Part shown: in pieces, positions 7,978-16,090 of the stretch
Numbering within the stretch: the stretch's first letter is position 1
Layout of the letters: each line of letters starts with the position of its first letter
Assembly (NCBI GenBank): GCA_013054445.1
Contig: JAAMPI010001316.1
Location: 1 to 16,090, forward strand
DNA length: 16,090 bases
Source: Cudoniella acicularis
Lineage: Eukaryota; Ascomycota; Leotiomycetes; Helotiales; Helotiaceae
Direction: 5' to 3'
Made by a program: the position numbers and the translations under genes
Notes under the pieces: generated by a model
The model's input: the letters and a program-made list of their open reading frames with translations, nothing else
The model's database searches: none
Told to the model about the DNA's origin: nothing

Positions 7978-9642
7978 CTAGTCCTCTACTTCAACATCTT
8001 TTTGATTCTGTTTCAGGGTATTTCCCTCCTCCCCTTTACACCCACTTCCCCCAGTAGCAGAAGCAGCAGCAGCATACTTCTCCTTCTGTGCCAGCCTCGC
8101 CGCCTTCTTCATCTGCCTCTTACTCGTCGGCGCCACCATCTCAGCCGGCTTCTCCTCCTCCACCCTAATTTTAATATCCCACGTCCTCCTCGCCCTCTTC
8201 TCATCCTCCTCCGACCACTCCGGCGGCAGCACCGCAAACACAAGATAACTGGTATGCGTCTTGACCTCCGGCTCAGACTTATGTGTCAGATTCCCCTCTT
8301 TATAAACCTTGTTATCTACTAAACTTTCTAGGATTTTCTCCCGGTTGTTGGGGTTTGATTTGTCTTTTTTCTTTACTTCGACCTTTTCTCCGTTCTCGTG
8401 GAAGGATTTGAATGTTCCTTCTACTTCTACGAGTCGGGCGAGGGCTTCGTCGACGTTTGCTGGTGTGGTGAGAAGACCTCTCTGTGCGCCGTTTTCGATC
8501 CCTATTCGGTCGCGGCGGATCTCGAAGCGTTTTTGGGATATTTCGACCATTTCGATGTCGACCCAGCCGAGTCTTCTCATAACGGAGACGGTGCGTTGGA
8601 CTTGTTCGATACAGGGTGAAAAGGTGCAGATGTGGACTGGTGCAGTAGGATTTAGTGGTGATATCCATAGTTGAGGTGTAGCTAGTTCCATAGTCCCATT
8701 CGTATCTCCTGGAGTCCCTGGTGCGGATGGCCGTAATTTAGGCGGAGGGGGTGTTGATCTGCTGAGATGTGGTAGAGCAAGCCACGGAGCTGGAAGATCG
8801 AGGAATACAGCATCGGCACCTGGACTTGCACCATCGACCAAAAATCCTTCTTCGCATACATCTCGATGTGTAACCTGAACAAGTCCTTCCAGTCCATGCT
8901 CCTGAAGCTCTAACTGTAGCTTCTCGTGTCTCTGTTCGTGAAATTCGAAGCTCCAAACTTTGCCCAGCTTCCTTTTCTTCGTCGCCGACCCATTGGCCTC
9001 CTCTCTTGCCATTCCGCTGAACACAGCTCTCGCAGACGCATGTGTAAAAGACCCACTTCCAGCACCTGCTTCTATTATATTTGTACCGGGCCTCGCACGT
9101 ATTCTATGTAATATATAGCTGTAATCCGGTGTATAGACGACTTGTGTTCGATGCGGTAAAGAACTTGTCCAATTCTCAGGCGTAGGAGGTAATAAATGTA
9201 TGAATCCACTCGCAGCAGCAACAGCCTCTTTCTCATCCTTCGCCGCACCTGGAGTACTTGCCTCATCATCGTTCCCGTCTTCGAGTTTTCGAGTCTTGTT
9301 CGCGTGCTCCTCAGCATCTGCTTCCTCCCGTTTCCGCTTTTTCTCATCTTGCTTGTCTCTGCGGCCTCGAGATCCCGTATCGACAATTGAAGCTCGCACT
9401 TGACTTCCCCATGGTAAACCAATTAACGTCGTATGTGGGAATGATCCGAATCGTGTGTTGACAACCTTCCCTTCCGAGTAGCCTTCATTGTCCTCGTCGT
9501 GATCTTTGAGAATTGTCGGAAGTTGCAGATCTCTTTTTAGGTGAACGATCGATAGAGAATTAGTCTTTGACACCGAACCCGGGTACAGAAAAGGCGACGT
9601 CTGCGAAGCCATCTTTTGGCTTGCTCCTGCAGCAAGGTCCAT
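7978..9642 (-). CDS. TRM61: tRNA (adenine-58-N1)-methyltransferase catalytic subunit Trm61
   Basis: With Trm6 it forms the nuclear heterotetramer that makes m1A58 in the T-loop of tRNAs, including initiator tRNA (yeast GCD14). Intronless, 554 residues. The N-terminal Trm61 domain (about 30-90) is followed by a Rossmann methyltransferase core. The SAM-binding motif IIEAGAGSGSFTHA lies at 189-202 and DAVFLDLPAPW at 277-287 carries the catalytic Asp region; an IHLLPPTPENWTSSLPHRTQ block (148-167) and TSYLVFAVLPPEW near the C-terminus also fit. A charged low-complexity insert (about 90-145) splits the N-terminal part and holds KKRKREE; a second basic motif, TKKRKLGK, is at 221-228. Both could act as nuclear localisation signals. 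Start 9642 is the first ATG; Met11 at 9612 (MASQTSPF) looks at least as likely by family resemblance. Divergent from the CysRS gene over a spacer of about 260 bases. Confidence 0.93.
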   Translation of the reverse strand: MDLAAGASQKMASQTSPFLYPGSVSKTNSLSIVHLKRDLQLPTILKDHDEDNEGYSEGKVVNTRFGSFPHTTLIGLPWGSQVRASIVDTGSRGRRDKQDEKKRKREEADAEEHANKTRKLEDGNDDEASTPGAAKDEKEAVAAASGFIHLLPPTPENWTSSLPHRTQVVYTPDYSYILHRIRARPGTNIIEAGAGSGSFTHASARAVFSGMAREEANGSATKKRKLGKVWSFEFHEQRHEKLQLELQEHGLEGLVQVTHRDVCEEGFLVDGASPGADAVFLDLPAPWLALPHLSRSTPPPPKLRPSAPGTPGDTNGTMELATPQLWISPLNPTAPVHICTFSPCIEQVQRTVSVMRRLGWVDIEMVEISQKRFEIRRDRIGIENGAQRGLLTTPANVDEALARLVEVEGTFKSFHENGEKVEVKKKDKSNPNNREKILESLVDNKVYKEGNLTHKSEPEVKTHTSYLVFAVLPPEWSEEDEKRARRTWDIKIRVEEEKPAEMVAPTSKRQMKKAARLAQKEKYAAAASATGGSGCKGEEGNTLKQNQKDVEVED

Positions 9643-9901
9643 CTTGGAGGGGAAATTTCAGACAAGGCTGAGATCCCCAGTCCCCAAAATTTTAGCGAGT
9701 GGTTTTCTGCCGAATTGCTGGCCTTCTGCCGAAATGTTACCATTCGACTCACAAGACGTGACTCAACCATAAGCATCAAAAGCATGTGTGATGACTGAAT
9801 GCTCTTTATTTCTCGATTTTTGTGCATCTCAGCACCCAAACCTGCATACGCTTCTGCGCTTCGAACCTTCACGACCATTACGCCCCCCCGCAATCGCAAC
9901 C
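9643..9901. promoter_or_regulatory. Shared divergent promoter of TRM61 and CysRS with a Gcn4/CPC1-type site
   Basis: The spacer separates two head-to-head genes whose products both act on tRNA. An exact TGACTCA lies at 9759-9765, 137 bases before the CysRS start codon. A one-mismatch copy, CGACTCA, is at 9745-9751. TGACTCA is the known core site of yeast Gcn4 and Neurospora CPC1, which raise amino-acid biosynthesis and aminoacyl-tRNA synthetase genes on starvation. No clear TATA box is seen. Regulation of either gene by this site is inference. Confidence 0.5.
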
Positions 9902-12400
9902 ATGGCACAATTGAAAGTCCACAACTCACTCAAACCCGGCGGCACTGTCCCTTTCACGCCAAAAGAAGAGGGAAAAGTTTCTTGGTATGCTTGCGGTCCG
10001 ACTGTCTACGATCATTCCCATTTGGGGCATGCTAGGAATTATGTCTCGACGGATATTATACGGAGAATTATGCGGGACTACTTTGGCTTCCATGTTAAAT
10101 TTGTTATGAACATTACAGATATTGATGACAAGGTGGGAAGGCATATTTGATTCTTGAATTATTGCTGACTATACCTGCAGATTATTCTGAAGGCCAGGAG
10201 ACAAAGGCTGCTGGAATTGGAGAAGGCGAAGACATACACAGAATCCAACCTCTCGAAATTTGCTGCTACTGCATTCCAATCGTATGCGCAAAGCAATTTA
10301 CCAGAACTCCTCAAAGCCCCCGATAATTCAGAACTTAGTCCCAGCAACTATGCAGCTAGAAGGGACGCAGCGTATGGGAAGGTACTGGCTGGAGGGACCT
10401 TGACAGGCGAAGGGAAGCCAGGAGATGCAGAGGCCAAGATGAAAATGCACCTTACCAATCTCACATCCGCGGCAACGGCGATGCAAGAGAATAAAGTGTT
10501 TGGCGGAGCAGACGAAATTCTGCTGCCGTACCTGGATTCCCTATACAAGGACTCAATCGATGGAAGCGACCACACAATATTTACAGATGTCACGAAATAC
10601 TGGGAGGACCAGTTTATGGGGGATATGGATGCGTTGAATGTTATGCGCCCAGATGTTATAACGAGAGTGACGGCCTACGTTCCCCAAATTGCTTCATTCG
10701 TTGAACAAATAATTAACAAAGGATTTGCATATGAGGCGGATGGTTCCGTATACTTCGATATTACAGCATTCGAGAAAGCTGGCAACCCATACGCGCGATT
10801 GCGACCCGAAAGCAGGAATGACAAAGCCTTACAAGAAGAAGGCGAGGGGTCTCTATCGAAGAATCTGGGGGGCAAGCGCGGAGCTGGCGATTTCGCACTA
10901 TGGAAAAAGTCGAAACCGGGAGAGCCAGTCTGGCCAAGTCCTTGGGGTGAAGGTAGACCAGGATGGCACATTGAGTGCTCAGTGATGGCATCAGACGTTT
11001 TGGGGTCAAATATGGACATTCATTCTGGAGGCATCGATCTTGCCTTTCCGCATCACGATAATGAATTAGCGCAGTCAGAAGCATATTTCTGCGAGCACAG
11101 CAAAGGGCCACACAACTGGGTCAATTACTTCCTACATATGGGACATTTGTCGATTGCTGGATCTAAAATGTCGAAATCTCTGAAAAATTTCCAGACTATC
11201 CGAGATGCCCTGAGAAATGACTACACGCCAAGAGGTATGAGAGTCGTATTCTTAATGGGACGTTGGAATGATGGAGTTGAGATTTCTCCTGATATGAGAA
11301 CGATGGCGGAGGGATGGGAGACTAATGTTAACGTGAGTACTGTTTAAGCCCCTATTTTCATTGCTAACAATTGGTAGAACTTTTTCGTTAACGTCAAATC
11401 CTTAATTGCCGAAAAAGGTGCATCAGTATCTGATGGATTGAAGTCATTATCCCTTAGCGGGGAGGAGGGCTTAGCTACGAGTCTTGACAAGGCTCAAAAA
11501 GAGATGCAAATTGCTCTATCCGATTCTTTCGACACTCCTCGAGCAATGCGAGTTCTGTATGAACTCGTTAAAGAGGGCAATATTCATATTAACACCCATA
11601 AGACTGATGTGGATATTGCAGGGCTTGAAGCTGTAGCTCGATGGATAACTAAGATGGTTGGGATATTTGGTCTTGATGCTAATGCCTCACCGCCCTACAC
11701 TGGCTTAGGATGGGCAAGCAGTGCAGCCACAAAGAAACAATCTCCTAAGGAAACTGCAGCGCCTTTTGTTGCAGTGTACCAAAAAGTAAAAGCCGAGGTT
11801 GAGGCATTGTTTCTTCACTCGGAAGCACTGGACAAACTTCTTGCAACTGATGTCGACGCCGAGTTCTATACTCTTGTATCCTCTGGAATCATAGACCCTG
11901 AAGCACTCGTCTTGCCATATCTCCGAGCCGTCTCAAAAATCCGAGACGAAATACGCAAACTAGCACCAACCTCCCCATCCAAAAAACAAATCCTCTCTCT
12001 ATCCGACCAAATCCGTGACGACGACCTCACAAACCTCGGCGTCTACCTCGACGACCGAGGCGACGACCAAGGCGCACTCATCAAATTCGTCCCTACCTCC
12101 GAACTTCTCGCCCAACGGGAAGAAAAAGCCGCCAAAGAACGAGAGAAACTCGCTCAAAAGGAAGCAGCGAAGCTCGCAAGAGAGAAATTAGAGAGGGAGA
12201 AAGAGGAGAAGGCGAAGCTGAGCCCGTTGGATATGTTTAGGGATAAGGAGAAGTGGAGTGAGTGGGATGCGGATGGGATTCCGACGAAGACGAAGGAGGG
12301 TGATGAGGTGCCGAAGAGTGCAGCGAAGAAGATGAAGAAGGAGTGGGAGAGGCAGAAGAAGGTGCATGAGGAATGGAAGGCTAAGGCGGGGGCGGCATAG
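9902..12400 (+). CDS. CRS1: Cysteinyl-tRNA synthetase, class Ia
   Basis: Charges tRNA-Cys with cysteine. Exons are 9902-10132, 10181-11332 and 11378-12400, giving 801 residues. Introns of 48 and 45 bases have GTGGGA and GTGAGT donors; the second has a GCTAAC branch-like site, and all joins are phase 0. Motifs visible: [10 protein letters not shown] (zinc-ligand Cys31), the HIGH-equivalent HLGH (40-43), NITDIDDK (70-77) split exactly at an exon end, WHIECS with Cys343, FPHHDNE (His368/369 and Glu372 expected to complete the zinc site), and GSKMSKS (KMSKS at 406-410). A Lys/Glu/Ala-rich helical region and the eukaryote-typical LSPLDMF...[12 protein letters not shown] block follow, then a basic C-terminus. 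The usual fungal length is similar. Fungi often use a single gene for cytosolic and mitochondrial forms. ATGs upstream of 9902 exist (9788 in frame, 9799 out of frame), but ACCATGGCA at 9902 has the best context. Confidence 0.95.
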
Positions 12401-12713
12401 ACGATAGATTGAGAGGGGTGTAGTTTCGAACTAGATGGACTGCTTTGACGATTGATAGATTTGGACGCCGGTGTTCAAAATCGCGCCCTTTTGCTGGAGG
12501 AATATAAAAGGGCCTTTTTAGGAGAGAGGAGGGACGACTGCTATTCTTGTTTGTGTCTGTAGGTGTATCCCGGCGTAGAGTACGTTTAGACCTCAACTCA
12601 AAAGTCGTTGCCTTCGATACTTTCCAATTCAACTAAACCAATATCAGACATTCCATTTCCTATGTCCTATCATCCCCTATCTTTGTCGCTCTCTTAAATA
12701 TAAACACGCAGTA
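12401..12713. other. Convergent 3' flanks of the CysRS and carboxylesterase genes
   Basis: Short AT-rich spacer between two gene ends. AATATAAAAG near 12501 and AAATATAAAC near 12696 could serve as A-rich 3'-processing elements on the plus strand. I see no gene or RNA here. Confidence 0.45.
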
Positions 12714-14672
12714 TCACTCTTTCCTACTTCCCACTTTTCCCTTCCTATTCTGCCCCTTCCTCTCCTCCCCATTTCTACCCTTAAACTTCCCCCATTTCAC
12801 CCCCTTCCCAAACCTCCCCTCTACCCCATCCAAATCCCCTCCCTTGCTCGTAATAAAAGAAGTAACAAACCCATGATACACCCCACTTATCTCCTTCTGT
12901 CTTTCACTAATCGAAGTGATGCTTTCTTGGAAAGACTCATAATACATATTATCGCCATGATTCGCGCCGCCGAGGACACTGCTGTTGACTGCCCAGTGGA
13001 AGACATATACCGCCTGCTTCTTATCCGTGGACGAAGAAGAGAAAGAAACAATAGAAGCAGTTTGGAGAACTGGACAGATGTAAGCGTATTGCGCGTAACT
13101 CGCTTCAAGACGCTTGAATTGCGACCCGATGCCGAGGGCGGACATGTTTCGTTCTTCTCTATACACCGATTCTTGATTCGTTTCAGGATCAGGATACAAC
13201 TCTTCAATCCTCTTTAAATCGCTCTCCGTAAAATGCGGGAGGAGAGTGCGCCAGAAATCCGTGAATTCTTCAGAGGTAGAAACCTGGCGAGGAACGTAAA
13301 ATGTGCCCTCGTTAGTAGCATGTCCTGTCATTATCGGTACCCGGTTCCATTTTCCTGATTTCCAAACGTCGATTGGTCGCCCATGGATCAGTTCGTGGTC
13401 GATGACGGGTTGGAAGGCCCACCGTAAGGAGGGGTTGTAGGTATCGAAGACGGCGGTTTGGGCCGTGGTTATGCTTTTGGAGGGGAGGGTGCGGAGACAT
13501 TCTAGGATTGGTGATGAGGGTGGCGGGGGAGAAGAGCAGTTGGTGAGGTTGAGGAAGAGGGCGAATTGTTCGGCGTGGATGGGGGCGTCGTAGGGGTGGA
13601 CGGCTCGGGAGGTAGGGGCGCCGGATTCGAGGATTGCTTTGTGGAAGAGGGGTTTGGTGCCTTCTTTATAATTTAGGATGTGGTGGCCAATCTCAAGTTG
13701 CCAAAGTTAGAACCACCCTCTGCGAGTTTACGTGAGTTGAAGGAAGGAAGAGAAGTGAACTCACGGAATGAGCACCAGCTGAAAGACCAAAGATCGTAAC
13801 ATCGTTCTTGTCGCCTCCGAAGGCTTCGATGTTATCTTGAACCCATTGCAGAAGGAACACCTGATCATGCAGTCCCAAGTTCACGATATTTTCTTCAAAA
13901 GTAAGTTTTGAGGGCAAGAATCCCAGCGCTCCGATTCTGCATCTGTTAGTAAGTCCATGAAATCCTCTCACTAGATTAAAATACCTGTAATTGAAACTGA
14001 CACCAATAAAGGGCTTCTCAGACCAAGCAACCATTGAGGCTGTATTATGCATCATTGCTTCACTCATTCATCAGCCTCCCTCATAATTCCGAAATGAAAT
14101 TGAAAAGGGGGAAGCAGCTCACCACTCCCGCGATTGAAAGCACCACCGTGAATATACACTGCAACAGGCACTCTTTTCACCCCATCATCATCATTCTTCC
14201 TCAGTTTTTGACGAAAAATATTCACAGTCAAGCAATCCTCACTGCTCTTCGCCGTTTTCCCGGCAAGTAGTTGCTTGCCTGGACATCTATTTCCGCCATC
14301 AGCCTCCATTCTCTCCTCCTCCAAAAACAAAACCACAAACAAGAAAACTCACATATACCCCCACTTCCCCGCGCTCACCCTCTCATCCGAAGCTTGAACT
14401 TTCACCGCACGTCTAAACCTCAACTCTCCAACCGGCGGCTGGGCATACGGAATCCCCAAGAACGCCTCCACAGGCGCTGGATATTTCTCATCAATGATTG
14501 TGCCGACTATTATTCCCTGTCCAATTTGAACTTCGGGGCTGGGTGAGGATGGTTTGAAGAGGGATAGGGAGAAGGGGGAGGATTGGTTCGGGAAAAAATG
14601 AGAGGTGGACAGAAATATGAAGAGGAAGAGGAAGGGAAGGGCGGAGAGGTAGAGGGTGTTGGGTGGTGGCAT
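12714..14672 (-). CDS. Type-B carboxylesterase/lipase (COesterase family), secreted or membrane-anchored
   Basis: Ester hydrolase of the cholinesterase/lipase type. Exons are 14672-14353, 14286-14123, 14057-13985, 13936-13765 and 13691-12714, giving 568 residues. The four introns (66, 65, 48 and 73 bases) have GTGAGT, GTGAGC, GTATTT and GTGAGT donors, and phases close at every join. Features: hydrophobic N-terminus (about 6-27; signal peptide or anchor), EAFLGIPYAQPPVGELRF, SEDCLTVNIF, the oxyanion-hole YIHGGAF, FNYRIGALGFL assembled across a junction, and the nucleophile elbow GLSAG (Ser about 238). The acid residue is Glu371 in HATNEGTFY and the base His488 in GGANHGDN, so the triad is complete. 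The C-terminal 40 residues are unusually Gly/Lys/Arg-rich and come from a purine-rich coding strand. The AAG acceptor of exon 3 is the least certain boundary. Substrate cannot be told from sequence. Confidence 0.9.
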
Positions 14673-15288
14673 GGTGTTCGTTTAGGAGTTCAGAAATATG
14701 GGATACAGTGTTTGAGGCAGGAGGGCTGATATTTCATATTTGCTGGTGGTGTATATGAAATACCCCATCTTTAGGTTAGGGAGTTTTGTAGACTGGAAGC
14801 CGGATCTGCATGCCCCACTGCGGGCGGGCGGCATCCTAAAGCTTGCCCGTCGGGTAGATAGTGCAGGCCGGGATTGTGGGTACCGGTACTTACAGGACCC
14901 CATAGCGAGATAAATAAAAGTTTATTTCCCCCAGTGGTGACAGTCCAGAGGGAAGTGATTTATGACGAGATAGAAAAAAAAAATAATGGAATTGACAAAT
15001 AATAGCCGCACCTGCGGTACTAGGGGAAATTTTGGGGATATGTTTTCTATTATGCACACCATATCATATCAAATAATGTTTCATTCATTTCCTATAAAAC
15101 GACGACCCAACCAGCCATCAATCACCACCAAACTCCCAGCAACCCAATGCAAGCAAGCAACCCAACAAAAAAAGGAGCAACTGCAGCCCAATAATCCAGA
15201 AAGACACCAATGCCTGTTAGTCATAAACACATATCTACATCTCATTTTGTTCGAAGCAAGCCAGGTAGGTTAGTTAGCCAAGCCAAGC
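14673..15288. other. Intergenic region upstream of the carboxylesterase
   Basis: Both flanking genes are on the minus strand, so this holds the carboxylesterase promoter and the 3' UTR of the next gene. No gene, RNA or element is recognisable. Simple features are a GC-rich patch (GGGCGGGCGGC near 14822), an A10 run near 14973-14982, and AT-rich sequence around 15040-15100. Confidence 0.45.
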
Positions 15289-16090
15289 TCATCCAACAAC
15301 AGCTTTCATGCTCAAGCTTTCCAGAAACCCCGCCAAGTCCTCTTTTTTAACCTCCACCACGCAATGCTCAAAACTATCAATCCTCACGCGCGCATTCGTC
15401 TCCTCTACCACCTCCTGAAACGCATTTCCGAACTTGTTCCTCCCGAACCCTTTCACTTGGGAGGCCTCGTCATCCTCCTCATCATCTTCTTCGTCGGATG
15501 AGGAATCTGATCCCTCTGATTCCGTTTCATCTTCTTCCTCTTCGTCATCACCTGCCGCTTTCCTTCTCGCCTCTTTCTTCTGCTGCTTGATTATCTCCTT
15601 GTTCTTTTTCTTGAAGTCCCGGGCTTTGGCTTTAGCTTCTCGCTTCTCTTTCTTTTCTTTGGCAGCTGTGCGGTCCCCAAATCCCGTGCCACCCCCACCA
15701 CCTCCACCAGTACCAACTACGACATAAACACCTCTGTTCTCATTAAGTCCGGCAACAACTAGTGCTGTTCCGCGTCCTCCGTGGCTCAGCTTGCCTTTAG
15801 TCTCGCGTTCCTGTTCCGCAATGGCCTCGCCTACCCACAAGGCTAGTTTTGTAAGTGCTGCAGGATGCGTGAATAAAGCGACATCGGGTCCCTCCTTCAC
15901 AACACACATTCGGAACGCTCGAAGATGGCGGATCTGGCGTTTCTCGATTAGGCCTGTTCCGGTTCGAAGAATAGCTCTGTGCAGATGTTGAGCTATGGGA
16001 AGTGCCGCTTTTAGGTCTTCAATTCTGCACGCAATGTTAACACAGTCCAGACTAATTTTGGAAAGTCTGCTTACTCTTCTAACGCATCAT
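15289..16090 (-). CDS. Conserved-looking protein of unknown function with charged linker, 5'-partial
   Basis: I do not recognise the family. The visible part has a last large exon, 16024-15289, and a short piece of an upstream exon, 16090-16075. They are joined by a 50-base intron (16074-16025) with a GTAAGC donor, GTTAAC branch-like site and CAG acceptor; frames join through Glu-Ile. The N-terminal visible half (about 120 residues) looks globular, with phrases such as LKAALPIAQHLHRAILRTG, FRMCVVKEGPDVALFTH and GRGTALVVAGLNENRGVYVVVG. It is followed by a Gly7 run, a Lys/Arg/Glu-rich helix (likely coiled coil), a highly acidic Asp/Glu/Ser block, and a short conserved-looking end (GNAFQEVVEETNARVRIDSFEHCVVEV). 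No signal peptide is visible in this part. The acidic tract resembles nucleolar or ribosome-biogenesis proteins in composition only. The gene start lies right of the window. Confidence 0.75.

Noticed and set aside
15434..15727. Plus-strand Ser-rich open frame of 97 codons
   Set aside because: It is the antisense shadow of the acidic and Gly-rich coding tract of the minus-strand gene.
15956..15966. GGTTCGAA string resembling a tRNA B box
   Set aside because: It lies inside the coding exon of the right-hand gene, and no A box or cloverleaf can be formed around it.

Overview
The window is nuclear DNA of a filamentous ascomycete (Pezizomycotina). The evidence is gene-dense layout on both strands, short spliceosomal introns (45-179 bases) with GTRAGT-like donors and CTAAC/CTGAY-like branch sites, and typical fungal families (CipC/DUF3759, fungal-type Trm61, vacuolar-type M18 aminopeptidase). 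A Leotiomycete is a reasonable guess, but this is inference only. I see no rRNA, tRNA, CRISPR, insertion sequence or complete transposon.

Layout, left to right: (1) a minus-strand multi-pass membrane protein gene running off the left edge, with an unexplained reading-frame break; (2) a minus-strand three-exon M18 metallo-aminopeptidase (Ape1/Lap4 type) with a long N-terminal extension; (3) a minus-strand four-exon CipC-like small stress protein with TATA and STRE-like sites upstream; (4) a 1.26-kb divergent intergenic region; (5) a plus-strand two-exon acyl-protein-thioesterase-like alpha/beta hydrolase that lacks all three catalytic residues; (6) convergent to it, the intronless minus-strand TRM61, catalytic subunit of the tRNA m1A58 methyltransferase; (7) divergent from TRM61 across a short shared promoter, a plus-strand three-exon cysteinyl-tRNA synthetase; (8) convergent to that, a minus-strand five-exon secreted or membrane-anchored type-B carboxylesterase/lipase with an intact triad; (9) a minus-strand conserved-looking protein of unknown function running off the right edge.

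The clearest functional link is the TRM61/CysRS head-to-head pair. One gene modifies tRNA and the other charges it, and the shared spacer holds an exact TGACTCA (Gcn4/CPC1-type) site. The other genes look like unrelated housekeeping or stress neighbours, and there is no sign of a biosynthetic cluster. The most unusual item is the catalytically dead hydrolase. Also worth checking are possible mitochondrial-form leaders of the CysRS, the long N-terminal extension of the aminopeptidase, and the frame break in the first gene. All exon boundaries were derived by eye from splice consensus plus protein-family continuity.
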